NCBI GenBank assembly: GCA_040429635.1
Contig: CP158972.1
Coordinates: 2,304,001-2,368,000, forward strand
DNA length: 64,000 bases
Source of the DNA: Tamlana crocina
GTDB lineage: Bacteria > Bacteroidota > Bacteroidia > Flavobacteriales > Flavobacteriaceae
Direction of reading: 5' to 3'
Positions within the stretch are counted from its first letter, which is position 1. The number at the start of each line of letters is the position of its first letter. Position numbers and translations under genes: made by a program. The notes under the pieces are model-generated. The model ran no database searches. It saw only the letters and a list, made by a program, of their open reading frames with translations, and was not told the origin of the DNA. Of this stretch, positions 7,707-17,001 are shown one piece after another.

Positions 7707-10364
7707 TTGAAAAATCTTATAAAAACATCTGATATAACATTTATTGGCTCTGGGATTTCAACATCCTTTTCACTGCTTAATTTTTTGAGTTTATTAGAGG
7801 AGAAGACAAGCATAAAAAAAAGGATTCATATTACTATAATAGAAAAATTTTCAGAGTTCAACACCGGTATTCCTTATGGAAAAAGGTCGGGCTTCTCTAC
7901 CCTATTAATAACTTCACTCAGAAACTTTTTACCAGAGCCCGAGTTAAGCCTTTTTATAAATTGGCTTAATATTAACAAAGACTGGCTACTTGAAGAAATG
8001 AAAGCGGAAGGAGGTACTTTAACCGAAAAGTGGATTATTGACCATGCTGAAGCTATCGAAAATGGCGAATGGGAAGAACTATTTGTTCCGCGTCGTTTTT
8101 TTGGGTGCTACATAAACGAAAAAATAAAAAACAAGGTCAACCATTTAAAGGACAAGGCTGAAGTCAACTTTCTTCAGGGTACTGCGATAGATTTGGTTCA
8201 AAAAAATGATGTTTACAACATTAGTTTAAAAAGTGGTGAATATGTGCTTTCAAAAAAAGTGGTGCTTTCTGTCGGCTCATTACCTACCCGAAAACTTTAC
8301 AAAGACCAAAATATTATAAAACGAGAAGGTTTAATGTTGGTTAACACGCCTTACAATCCTAGTGTCAACAAAAATCTGAAAAAAATAAATTCGTTTTTAG
8401 GAAAAAGGCCTAAAGACGAAATAACCAATGTATTGATTGTAGGTGCCAATGCCAGTGCCCTTGAAATGTTATACAAGTTAAATGACAATGCCGAAAACAA
8501 ATCGCGCCCAATCAATTATGTTTTCCTATCCACTTTAGGGCGGGCTCCCGATGCTTACATAGATTATGAACGCAAAGAAGCCTTTAAACCCGTTAACTTA
8601 CTAAGCCTTGAAAGCGAAAAAGAGCTTACTGCAAAAGCTATTGCCGACGCTGCATTTAAGGATATCGATTTATCGGATTCCATTCAGTTAGGTGCTGCTT
8701 CAACAGTTGAAAAAATCTCTGCTGCATTTGGTAACCTGCTCAGTAAATTAAGCGAAGATGAACTAGCTAATTTCGCCTGCAACTATGGTAATCAAATTGG
8801 GCAAAAACAGCGTTGTGCAGGAGTTCATTATTCAGACACCATTAAGTGGTTAAAGAGCCTGAACCGTTTTGAACATATCGCTGGAAGATTTACGGATTTA
8901 ATAAAAATTAAAAACAAACCAGAATACCAACTTCAATTTTTAAATACCCATACACAGGAGGAAGAAATTCATCCCAAAAACTTCCACCTTGTTATTAATT
9001 GTATTGGAGGAAAAAACCTTTACAGTAAAAAGCTTTCACCACTAATTAAAAATGTGCTTGAAAAAGTATACTGTGTGCCCAACGCGTCTAATATAGGCTT
9101 TAAGGTCAATAAAAATCTTGAAACACAAAAGAACCTCCATATTATGGGGCCACTCTTGGCCGGGAACGTTATCAACAACGCACCTGTTTGGCACGTAGAG
9201 CATTGTGGCAGAATTATCTGGATATCGAAACTATTGTCTAAAATTTTACATGATGACTTATCTGGTAAAGCAGAATACGTTTCTCCAAAAAAAGAAGGCT
9301 TTTCGTTTTTAGACAAAGATACCTGTGAACTTGAAGTGATTACCGATAAAAAGAACTGGGATGCTTGCGTAAAACAATCGAACAATTACGATTTTTATCA
9401 CACTTATGGTTACCATGAGATTGCTAAGTACAGTAATGAACATCCTATATTGTTGAAATATGTCACTAAAGATTTTATAATCGCCCTTCCCCTTTTGGTT
9501 AGATATATTAATGGCTGTGAATATAAAGATGCCACATCAACTTACGGCTATGTTGGCCCAATTGTTACGGGAAACATTCCTTCTGATTTTGATAATTCGG
9601 AATTTATAAAAAAAATAACCGACTACTTTAAAAGCAACAATATTATTTCTGTTTTTGGCAGACTCAACCCTTATATCGATTCACAAAAAAATATACTGAA
9701 AGGTTTAGGGCAAACCATTCACCAGGGTAAAGTCGTTAATATAGATTTGAACCAAAACCCGGATATACTAAGGGCAAATTATAGAAGCCGATTAAAAACC
9801 CATCTTAATAAAGCTAGAAAACACTGCTACATTAAAACAGGAGACTCTAAGGCTTGTGTCGACAAATTCATAGAACTATACTATGAAAACATGGATCGTG
9901 TTAACGCAAAAAAATCTTATTATTTTAGCAAAGAATATTTTCATAAACTTGCGGAAAGCGACAGTTTTAAAACCACGATTGTTTCTGCCATTCATAATGA
10001 CACCAAAGAGGTTATTGCATCCAGTATGTTTATATCGGTAGGATCCATAGTACACTACCATCTATCTGGATCAAAAACAAAGTATCTGGATTTAATGCCA
10101 ACAAAATTATTAATAGACGAAATGCGCCTTAAGGCTGCCAACGAAGGTTTTACTTTTTTCAATTTAGGAGGTGGATTGGGCGGTCGAGACGACGACTCGC
10201 TATTTGATTTCAAATCGTCCTTTTCAAAAGATTTCAAGGATTTTTATCTTTGGAAACTAGTAATAAACAAAGAAGTGTGCGACCAATTGACAAAAGAAAA
10301 GGGAATTGTTCAAGAAACCGATTTTTTCCCTTCGTACCGATTGTTAGACGAAATAAAGTACTAA
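7707..10364 (+). CDS. FAD/NAD(P)-binding domain fused to FemAB/BioF2-like acyltransferase (885 aa)
   Basis: The best start is TTG at 7707, 5 nt after the previous stop; the translation is in register with the dinucleotide-binding motif FIGSGISTSFSL at residues 12-23. The N-terminal ~545 residues resemble the FAD-NAD(P)-binding family related to flavin monooxygenases. They include a second nucleotide-binding motif VLIVGANASALEML near residue 242 and NCIGGKN. From about residue 550 (WDACVKQSNNYDFYHTYGY) to the end, the protein resembles FemAB/BioF2-like transferases: YRSRLKTHLNKARKHC, then FFNLGGGLGGRDDDSLFDFK near residue 817. Fusion of an oxidoreductase-like and an acyl- or aminoacyl-transferase-like domain suggests sequential modification of one substrate. 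The function is otherwise unknown. Confidence 0.8.
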   Translation: MKNLIKTSDITFIGSGISTSFSLLNFLSLLEEKTSIKKRIHITIIEKFSEFNTGIPYGKRSGFSTLLITSLRNFLPEPELSLFINWLNINKDWLLEEMKAEGGTLTEKWIIDHAEAIENGEWEELFVPRRFFGCYINEKIKNKVNHLKDKAEVNFLQGTAIDLVQKNDVYNISLKSGEYVLSKKVVLSVGSLPTRKLYKDQNIIKREGLMLVNTPYNPSVNKNLKKINSFLGKRPKDEITNVLIVGANASALEMLYKLNDNAENKSRPINYVFLSTLGRAPDAYIDYERKEAFKPVNLLSLESEKELTAKAIADAAFKDIDLSDSIQLGAASTVEKISAAFGNLLSKLSEDELANFACNYGNQIGQKQRCAGVHYSDTIKWLKSLNRFEHIAGRFTDLIKIKNKPEYQLQFLNTHTQEEEIHPKNFHLVINCIGGKNLYSKKLSPLIKNVLEKVYCVPNASNIGFKVNKNLETQKNLHIMGPLLAGNVINNAPVWHVEHCGRIIWISKLLSKILHDDLSGKAEYVSPKKEGFSFLDKDTCELEVITDKKNWDACVKQSNNYDFYHTYGYHEIAKYSNEHPILLKYVTKDFIIALPLLVRYINGCEYKDATSTYGYVGPIVTGNIPSDFDNSEFIKKITDYFKSNNIISVFGRLNPYIDSQKNILKGLGQTIHQGKVVNIDLNQNPDILRANYRSRLKTHLNKARKHCYIKTGDSKACVDKFIELYYENMDRVNAKKSYYFSKEYFHKLAESDSFKTTIVSAIHNDTKEVIASSMFISVGSIVHYHLSGSKTKYLDLMPTKLLIDEMRLKAANEGFTFFNLGGGLGGRDDDSLFDFKSSFSKDFKDFYLWKLVINKEVCDQLTKEKGIVQETDFFPSYRLLDEIKY

Positions 10365-10367
10365 TTC

Positions 10368-11618
10368 GTGATAGTTGACAATCCGTTTACATCGAAAACA
10401 TTTACAAAACTATGGTCTGCTAACTTTATTAAAAATCAGCAAACCTATCATTTCGATTTTATAAACGGAGTTTCTTTTTTTAAGCCTCGTAAAAATATAC
10501 CTTTACATACCAATTTAGGGCAAAATTTAACCAAAGGGATTTCTTACCAAACCAACTTAAATGCGGATTGGACCCCAGGAAAAAAGAAAACCTTTCTTAT
10601 TTATGATATTCCGGAGTACTCTGAATTACAAAACGAAGTCCCCAAAAGTTTCAAACTAAAAAAAATAAGGCAATACACTGGTTTTATTACCCAACTAGGT
10701 AATTATAAAAACTTTGACGATTATTTTCAAAAAACCTTCAGTAAAAAAAGTAGGTACAAATTTAAAAGCTACCAACGCAATCTGGAAAATTGCTTTGATG
10801 TAAAGTATGTGCACTATTTAGGAAGCATCTCAAAACAGGATTACGACTTGGTTTTTGATGTGTTTTACGACATGTTGAAAAAACGTTTTGATGAAAAATC
10901 GGAAGCCAACAACAATCTTGAAGAACAGGAATGGACCTTTTACTACAATTCCGTTTACGAGTTAATTTTAGAGAAAAAAGCGTCGTTATTTGTTATTTAT
11001 CAAGCTGAAAAGCCCATAGCTATTTCATTGAATTACTTGTCTAGCGATATTTTATTTTTTGCTATGACCTCGTTTGATATTGATTACTACAAGTTTAATC
11101 TAGGTAAAATCCATTTAATGGAACTTTTTAAATGGTGTTTTGAAAACAATATAAAAACCTTCGATTTTTCAAAAGGTTATTACGATTACAAAGAGCGCTG
11201 GGGCGATAAACAATACCATTTTTATTACCATATTTTATACGATGCCAAATCAATCCCTTCAACTTTATTGGCTAATGGTCTGTCGTTATTTTTAAAGTTC
11301 AAGCAATATGCTAGGGACAAAAACCTCACCCAAACCATCAACAAATTCAAACACTATTTGACTCCAAACACCACAAAACAAATAGAAGCTGAAATAAAGG
11401 AAGTTGAATTTAATTTTGAGGAAACCCCGACAGAAAACTTAGAAAATATTCCTTTTAACGAGAATGTGAGTTTTTTAAACAAAAGTATTTACGATTTTCT
11501 ATATTTAAACAACGAACACATTAGTAATTTTACATTGTATAAGATTAAAAACAGCCCCAAAATCATTTTTGTTTTTAAAGGTAAAAATGCTGCGCAAGCT
11601 TACGAACTTGCGTCATAA
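10368..11618 (+). CDS. BioF2-like acyltransferase family protein, tandem copy 1 (416 aa)
   Basis: The GTG start lies 3 nt after the preceding stop. The central region carries the features shared by all five copies: a basic entry helix (KKSRYKFKSYQRNLENCFDVKY), the strand KKASLFVIYQ, TSFDIDYYKFNLGKIHLMEL, and the BioF2/GNAT signature FDFSKGYYDYKERWG near residue 265. A C-terminal module of about 55 residues (YDFLYLNNEHISNFTLY) follows a linker. The fold is GNAT/FemAB-like, so transfer of an acyl or aminoacyl group to a glycan or lipid intermediate is the most likely activity. This copy has the longest and most divergent N-terminal part. No signal peptide or membrane segment is seen, so it is probably cytoplasmic. 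Confidence 0.75.
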   Translation: MIVDNPFTSKTFTKLWSANFIKNQQTYHFDFINGVSFFKPRKNIPLHTNLGQNLTKGISYQTNLNADWTPGKKKTFLIYDIPEYSELQNEVPKSFKLKKIRQYTGFITQLGNYKNFDDYFQKTFSKKSRYKFKSYQRNLENCFDVKYVHYLGSISKQDYDLVFDVFYDMLKKRFDEKSEANNNLEEQEWTFYYNSVYELILEKKASLFVIYQAEKPIAISLNYLSSDILFFAMTSFDIDYYKFNLGKIHLMELFKWCFENNIKTFDFSKGYYDYKERWGDKQYHFYYHILYDAKSIPSTLLANGLSLFLKFKQYARDKNLTQTINKFKHYLTPNTTKQIEAEIKEVEFNFEETPTENLENIPFNENVSFLNKSIYDFLYLNNEHISNFTLYKIKNSPKIIFVFKGKNAAQAYELAS

Positions 11619-11659
11619 CTAAGTTCGTTCACTATTGAAATAATCATACAACATAATTT

Positions 11660-12832
11660 ATGTTAACCAACCTACGCATTAAAAATAATTTTTATTCGGA
11701 TTTATTTGAAAAGGGAAAAGTTTCAAAGGCAATTAATCGTTTGGAGCTAAAGAATGATGGTTCGGTTATTCATCAATCAAATGAAATCGAGGTTGCAGAT
11801 TCAAAAATTCACACCCAAATACTGGTCCCCGATTATTTAAACGTGACCTCACCTCCGCAACTAACCGCACGAAAAGTTTTTCATAAAAAAGGTTATAGTA
11901 TTAATGTTCAACCTATTTCGGATATTGACAATTATTTAAAAGAAAACGCCGGAACCAACTTTAAAAAAAACACACTAAGAACATTAAAAAGGCTGGAGAA
12001 CTGTTTCAATATAAAGTATAAAATGTTTTTTGGCTCCATTGAAAGTTCCACTTATAACCATTTAATGGACGCCCTTTTAAACATGATACACAATCGGTTT
12101 CAGGAACGAAAAGGAAGAAACCGCGTGATTGAAGATTGGGACTATTATAAAAATATTTGCTTTAATTTAATAAATAGCAAAAGCGCCTCACTTTTTGTGA
12201 TTTACAGCGGTGAAGAACCCATCGAAATTTCATTAAATTTCCATCAAGGTACCATCATGTATAGCGCCATTTCGTCGTACAATTTGGATTATCACAAATT
12301 CAGTTTGGGCAATGTTGAAATATACAGGCAATTGGAGTGGTGTTTAAAAAACAACATTTCCTTTTTCGATATGGGTTACGGCAATTTTGACTATAAAATA
12401 AAATGGAGCAACTTAACTTATAATTTCAATACCCTAGTTATTTCTAAAAACGATAATTTCATTGTAAAACTTTACACATTTTATTTAAAGCACAAATATC
12501 GTTTTATCAATTACCTGATTGAAAAAGAAGTGATGGATACGGTTAGAAATCTACTATCCTCATTTAAACCAAAAAAAAATAACAAAGCCGATCTAGACCA
12601 ATATAAATTTGAAGATTACAATACGCCAACGCCAATAAACGAAGAGTTAAAACCTATAAAAATAAGTAATACCGAATATGCTTTTTTGCAAAAACCGCTC
12701 AACGAATTTTTATATGCCTCGACGGAACATATTAGTAAGGTTAAAATATTCAACGTCATAAACGCTGAAAAGACATTTGTTTTTCAGGGGATAAAAAAAA
12801 GCGCTAAACTCATTTTTAAAAAAGACAACTAA
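11660..12832 (+). CDS. BioF2-like acyltransferase family protein, tandem copy 2 (390 aa)
   Basis: Paralogue of the flanking genes. It shows LKRLENCFNIKYKMFFGSI near residue 112, SASLFVIYSGEEPIEISLN, SSYNLDYHKFSLGNVEIY, and the signature FDMGYGNFDYKIKWSN near residue 236. The C-terminal module reads NEFLYASTEHISKVKIFNV. Its position in an uninterrupted same-strand series suggests one transcript with copies 1 and 3; a gap of only 1 nt separates its stop from the next start. A substrate cannot be deduced. The basic Arg/Lys-rich segment before FFGSI is consistent with binding an acidic carrier such as a nucleotide, CoA or tRNA, which is inference. Confidence 0.75.
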   Translation: MLTNLRIKNNFYSDLFEKGKVSKAINRLELKNDGSVIHQSNEIEVADSKIHTQILVPDYLNVTSPPQLTARKVFHKKGYSINVQPISDIDNYLKENAGTNFKKNTLRTLKRLENCFNIKYKMFFGSIESSTYNHLMDALLNMIHNRFQERKGRNRVIEDWDYYKNICFNLINSKSASLFVIYSGEEPIEISLNFHQGTIMYSAISSYNLDYHKFSLGNVEIYRQLEWCLKNNISFFDMGYGNFDYKIKWSNLTYNFNTLVISKNDNFIVKLYTFYLKHKYRFINYLIEKEVMDTVRNLLSSFKPKKNNKADLDQYKFEDYNTPTPINEELKPIKISNTEYAFLQKPLNEFLYASTEHISKVKIFNVINAEKTFVFQGIKKSAKLIFKKDN

Positions 12833-12833
12833 C

Positions 12834-13736
12834 ATGGTCATAAAAAGAAATCAATTTTTATGGGATTTTTACAAATGTAGTAAGGGCATTATTCCTGGTT
12901 GCTTAAAATCGGTGAGCTACGAAAAATCAGAATTTAAAAACCCCAATGTTTTAAACAAAGACCAATTGCCCAAAGTGTGCTATATGAGCCTCTTCCCTAC
13001 CTTTCTTAACGCCGAACTGGTTGATGAAGACAATTATAAGGTAAAAAAAATAGAGCATTATGGTTTTTCGGGCGGTGCTATGTTGGTTTCCGATTCCAAT
13101 TCAACCGACGATTACCTTAAAAAGTTCACCAAAAGACAACTGCGCGTTAATTTAAAGCGCGCCATGAAAAAGCTTGAAGATGCACATGCCGTTAAATACG
13201 AGTATCATTTTGGAGACATAAGTGATGAAACATGTAAAAATCTTCTAAGCGCTCTTCGAAATATGATTTTAGGGCGCTTTGACGGCCGAGTTGAAGACCA
13301 TGTGTTTTTGATGGAGTGGGATAAAAACACAGATGATTTAGCCGAATCGATAAGAGCTAAAAAATCTTCTTTATTTGTGGTTTATGCGGATGATAAACCA
13401 ATTAGCATTTCGGTAAATCGGCACATCAACAACACAATACTGTTTAGTGAAACCCATTCGTTTGATACTGATTACACGAAATACAGCTTGGGACATATCG
13501 ATAACTACATGTTATTAAATTGGGCCATTGAAAACCAATATCCCTATATTGATTTAGGCATCGGGGTTTTCGATTATAAAAGTAAATGGTGCAACTCTAT
13601 TTACGATATTGAATACTTGGTTTTTTACAAAAAGAAATCTACATTGGCCTATACCATTGCCCAATTTGAAGCAGGAAAAATCAATTTAAAGAATACGGTC
13701 AAAGCTCTAAAAGATCGTATTCAAAAAAATAAATAA
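12834..13736 (+). CDS. BioF2-like acyltransferase family protein, tandem copy 3, short form (300 aa)
   Basis: The catalytic-fold region is the same as in its neighbours: LKRAMKKLEDAHAVKYEYHFG, KKSSLFVVYADDKPISISVN, HSFDTDYTKYSLGHIDNYMLL, and the signature IDLGIGVFDYKSKWCN near residue 239. It ends about 50 residues after the signature and lacks the C-terminal EFLY..EH module present in the other four copies. The reading frame is intact with a normal stop, so it is a natural short form rather than a truncation caused by a frameshift. The N-terminus (FLWDFYKCSKGIIPGCLKS) resembles copies 4 and 5. Confidence 0.75.
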   Translation: MVIKRNQFLWDFYKCSKGIIPGCLKSVSYEKSEFKNPNVLNKDQLPKVCYMSLFPTFLNAELVDEDNYKVKKIEHYGFSGGAMLVSDSNSTDDYLKKFTKRQLRVNLKRAMKKLEDAHAVKYEYHFGDISDETCKNLLSALRNMILGRFDGRVEDHVFLMEWDKNTDDLAESIRAKKSSLFVVYADDKPISISVNRHINNTILFSETHSFDTDYTKYSLGHIDNYMLLNWAIENQYPYIDLGIGVFDYKSKWCNSIYDIEYLVFYKKKSTLAYTIAQFEAGKINLKNTVKALKDRIQKNK

Positions 13737-13756
13737 GCTATTTTAAATAACGCTAT

Positions 13757-14911
13757 ATGCCGATTTTAAAAAAACAGGATTTTTACAACACATTTTACCA
13801 AAAGGACCAAATTCCCGATTGCTACGAATCGATTTCTTTTGGTAACCAACAAGACATTTTTAAGCAGAGCGTAAAAAAAACGCAAAGCAAGGCTTATGTC
13901 ATCACTTTGTTTCCCAAATACTTTGGTTATAAGTTGTCAGACAATACCCTTAAAATCAATAAAATCGAGCAAACCAATTTAGATGGTTTTGCCATAAACC
14001 TTGAAGGCTGTGAAACTGCAGACCAATATCTCCAAAAGAACATAAAGTCGAAAACCCGTTCACCCATATTACGACGGATAAAACGGTTTGAATCCTGCTT
14101 TGATGTAGAATACAAACTATTTTTCGGAGCCATTGAAAAAGAGATTTACCATCGGGCCATGAGTACCCTAAAAAGTATGTTGGAGCTCCGTTTTTCACAA
14201 AAGGACGACAGTACCGAAATTCTAGAAAAATGGCATCAATACCACGAATCTACTTATGACAAAATCTTAAACAAAGAAGCTTCGTTATTTATCACTTACG
14301 CATCTGGCCGAATGGTAGCCATATCAATAAACTACCATATCAACAAAGTATTTATCGGCCATATTTTCTGTTATGATATCACTTACTCTAAATTCAGTTT
14401 GGGCAACATGATGGTTTATAAACTTTTGGAGTGGTGCTGTGAAAACGATTATTTAATAATGGATATGGGCAATGGCGACCTTGAGTACAAGCAAATTTGG
14501 TGCAATAATAAGTATCATTACGATTATCATTTTATTCACCACAAAAATTCGTTAGCCGCCATTTTCGCAACAAGCGTTCAAATGGGAATTATAAAACTGA
14601 AGAACCTACTTAAAACCTTAAAAATAGACGAGGCATATAAAAAGCTAAGAGAAAACAAAAGCACAGCAAGTCATCCGTTTGAAGTGTTTCCTGAATATAA
14701 AGTGGAACACATGGATGCAAATAATGATAAAAGCAGATTACTTTCTCCCATCACTTTAAACCATCCAAACTTTGATTTTCTAAAAAAACCAGTAAACGAT
14801 TTTTTATATTTGAACAAGGAGCATTATAGCCAATTGAAAATATTTCAAATAGATTCAAAAAACTTCCTTTTAATGGGACAACAAAATACTGAAAAAATCA
14901 TATTGGAATAA
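13757..14911 (+). CDS. BioF2-like acyltransferase family protein, tandem copy 4 (384 aa)
   Basis: The N-terminus (DFYNTFYQKDQIPDCYES) is shared with copies 3 and 5. It then shows RIKRFESCFDVEYKLFFGAI, KEASLFITYASGRMVAISIN, FCYDITYSKFSLGNMMVYKL, and the signature MDMGNGDLEYKQIWCNN near residue 235. The C-terminal module is NDFLYLNKEHYSQLKIFQI. The next gene starts 5 nt after the stop. As in the rest of the array, no secretion signal is visible. It may add a group to the same scaffold as its neighbours, at another position or with another donor. Confidence 0.75.
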   Translation: MPILKKQDFYNTFYQKDQIPDCYESISFGNQQDIFKQSVKKTQSKAYVITLFPKYFGYKLSDNTLKINKIEQTNLDGFAINLEGCETADQYLQKNIKSKTRSPILRRIKRFESCFDVEYKLFFGAIEKEIYHRAMSTLKSMLELRFSQKDDSTEILEKWHQYHESTYDKILNKEASLFITYASGRMVAISINYHINKVFIGHIFCYDITYSKFSLGNMMVYKLLEWCCENDYLIMDMGNGDLEYKQIWCNNKYHYDYHFIHHKNSLAAIFATSVQMGIIKLKNLLKTLKIDEAYKKLRENKSTASHPFEVFPEYKVEHMDANNDKSRLLSPITLNHPNFDFLKKPVNDFLYLNKEHYSQLKIFQIDSKNFLLMGQQNTEKIILE

Positions 14912-14916
14912 GTAAC

Positions 14917-16083
14917 ATGAAACCGATGAAGTACATTGATTTTTACGCCACCCTAACCGAACACAACCAGGTCCCCTCCTATTACAAAGCCTTAACATAC
15001 AATTGCAATAACAGTGTTTATTACAAACATAATCAAGATTGTACAGAAACCAAAAACCCAGTTTCAACAAAACTATTCCCATTATATTTAAAGCCAGAGC
15101 TTCTGGACAATCCTTCTTTAGAAATAAAAAAAGTACCACAGAAAAAAATAACCGGTTATGCCATCGACTTGAAAAACATGAATAACATCGATGGCTTTTT
15201 AACCCAAGAGTACAGTAAAAGTTTTCGGGCCAATATCCGCCGGTTAAAAAAGCGATTCGAAGACTGTTTTACGGTAAGCTATCAAATGTTTTTCGGCAGC
15301 ATCTCAAAAGACGATTACAATTACTATATGGACAAGCTCCACAAAATGCTCTCCATTAGATTTGACCAAAGAAACGAAAGCAACGACATACTCAATAATT
15401 GGGACTTTTACCTAGAAAGCACTTATAACATGGTGCTTGAAAAGAAGGCTTCCATATTTGTGATTTACGAAAATAATATTCCGGTGCATGTTTGTATAAA
15501 CCATCATTTTAACAATATTTTATTCGTTTCCATCCCTTCTTACGATATTGATTATTCAAAATTTGCATTAGGCAATATCTCCATTTATAAATTACTGGAA
15601 TGGGCTTTAAATAACAACTATTTAATGCTCGATATGGCCTACGGCACCTTGGAGTACAAAAGACGTTGGAGCAATTTAATCTACGATTTTGAACACCACA
15701 TTATTTATGACAAAAGCAAATTTGGCCAAGTACTAGCGAGCACTCTGGAAGTCAATAAAATTCAGTTTAAAAACATACTAAAACGCTATGGCATTGATGA
15801 GTATGTTAAAAAACTGAAAGCCTTAAAAAACAGGAAAAACACATTTCCTGAAGAGGTAAGTTACACAATTGAAGAAGATTTAGAAACATCGACAAACAAC
15901 CTTGAACCAATAGACATCTACTCAAAGGAACATGCGTCCATCAAAAAAATAGTTTTCGAGTTTTTGTATGCCAAAAAAGCGCACATAGACGAACTTAAAT
16001 TGTTTAAGGGTGAAACACCTAACACATTTGTAATTGACTACAAAAACAAAACGCACCTTGTAGCTGTTATACCAACCCCATAA
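14917..16083 (+). CDS. BioF2-like acyltransferase family protein, tandem copy 5 (388 aa)
   Basis: Last member of the array. It shows DFYATLTEHNQVPSYYKA at the N-terminus, RRLKKRFEDCFTVSYQMFFGS, KKASIFVIYENNIPVHVCIN, PSYDIDYSKFALGNISIYKL, and the signature LDMAYGTLEYKRRWSN near residue 238. The C-terminal module (FEFLYAKKAHIDELKLFKG) is the most diverged of the four. After the stop there is a gap of about 90 nt (AT-rich, no clear promoter or terminator) before the JmjC/cupin gene. Confidence 0.75.
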   Translation: MKPMKYIDFYATLTEHNQVPSYYKALTYNCNNSVYYKHNQDCTETKNPVSTKLFPLYLKPELLDNPSLEIKKVPQKKITGYAIDLKNMNNIDGFLTQEYSKSFRANIRRLKKRFEDCFTVSYQMFFGSISKDDYNYYMDKLHKMLSIRFDQRNESNDILNNWDFYLESTYNMVLEKKASIFVIYENNIPVHVCINHHFNNILFVSIPSYDIDYSKFALGNISIYKLLEWALNNNYLMLDMAYGTLEYKRRWSNLIYDFEHHIIYDKSKFGQVLASTLEVNKIQFKNILKRYGIDEYVKKLKALKNRKNTFPEEVSYTIEEDLETSTNNLEPIDIYSKEHASIKKIVFEFLYAKKAHIDELKLFKGETPNTFVIDYKNKTHLVAVIPTP

Positions 16084-16170
16084 ATCTAATTATCTGACAA
16101 TTTATCGATTATTATAAAAATTGAACAAAATTAAACAGATATTTACACTAATTAACTTAACCTTTTCTGT

Positions 16171-16995
16171 ATGAATATTTTAAACGAGGTACTTGAACTT
16201 AGTCAACCTGTTGACGAGGTAACTTCATTAGACTCCAAAACTTTCAAAAATAAATATTTTAACAAAAAGCCCGTATTAATTAAAGGTATGGCCAAAGATT
16301 GGGGTGCTACCAAAACATGGGATTTAGATTTCTTTTTAAAACTAAAAAATGAAAAAGAAGTCGATTTGCTTTCCGGAAACTTTATACAGGACGATAATCG
16401 GTATAAAAAATCGTCATTTCAGTCGTTCATACAGAAGTTAAAAGATGCCGAGGAGAAACAGGAAGACATAAAAGACTACCTGACCACTATGGATATTTTT
16501 AAATATTTCCCAGACCTTAAAAATGATATCGACTTTTCATTTTTTGAAAATCATGTTGATATTAACGATGTTACTGCTTGGATTGGCCCTAAAGGAACCG
16601 TTTCGGGTTTCCACAACGATACAGGAAAAAACATGTATGCCCAAATTAAAGGCAAAAAGATGTTTATTATTGTTTCGCCAAAAGACAATAAAAAAATGTA
16701 TGCCAGTTCAAAGTACATTAACGGTGGTGAAGCCAGTGAGGTAGATATCAATAATTATAACGCTGAAAAATTCCCTAATTTCAAAAAAGCCCGATTTATA
16801 AAGGTAATATTAGAACCAGGCGATGTCCTGCACGTACCATCTAAGTGGTGGCACTACGTACAATCGTTGGATACCTCTATCAGCATTAGTGATTTTGGAT
16901 TTTCAAACTTCGAAATGTTTAAAATCAGAGCCGTTGACTACCTGCACAGAAGAGGATATTACAAATCTAAAAACTGCTTTTGCTGCGGTAAATAA
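16171..16995 (+). CDS. JmjC/cupin-like domain protein, copy 1 (274 aa)
   Basis: The family consists of cupin_8/JmjC-like proteins, many of which are Fe(II)- and 2-oxoglutarate-dependent hydroxylases. The metal triad is visible: HxD in SGFHNDTGKNM (about residues 147-149) and the distal His in SKWWHYVQSLD (about residue 228), preceded by LEPGDVLHVP. AQIKGKKMFIIVSPKDNKKMY is the strand that usually contacts the co-substrate. The C-terminus ends in the Cys-rich string NCFCCGK, which could bind metal. A paralogue of similar length lies at 34489-35358. The position between the acyltransferase array and the HTTM gene suggests hydroxylation of the locus product or of a partner protein. Confidence 0.85.
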   Translation: MNILNEVLELSQPVDEVTSLDSKTFKNKYFNKKPVLIKGMAKDWGATKTWDLDFFLKLKNEKEVDLLSGNFIQDDNRYKKSSFQSFIQKLKDAEEKQEDIKDYLTTMDIFKYFPDLKNDIDFSFFENHVDINDVTAWIGPKGTVSGFHNDTGKNMYAQIKGKKMFIIVSPKDNKKMYASSKYINGGEASEVDINNYNAEKFPNFKKARFIKVILEPGDVLHVPSKWWHYVQSLDTSISISDFGFSNFEMFKIRAVDYLHRRGYYKSKNCFCCGK

Positions 16996-17001
16996 CCTCA
17001 T

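Noticed and set aside
7707-10364. Classical hydroxamate siderophore enzyme (ornithine or lysine N-hydroxylase plus acyltransferase)
   Set aside because: No siderophore synthetase or transporter is nearby and the FAD domain looks like the general FAD-NAD(P)-binding family, so I keep this only as an analogy.
10368-16083. True peptidoglycan interpeptide-bridge FemABX ligases
   Set aside because: Flavobacteria are Gram-negative with directly cross-linked peptidoglycan and the genes are embedded in a glycan locus, so bridge formation is unlikely.
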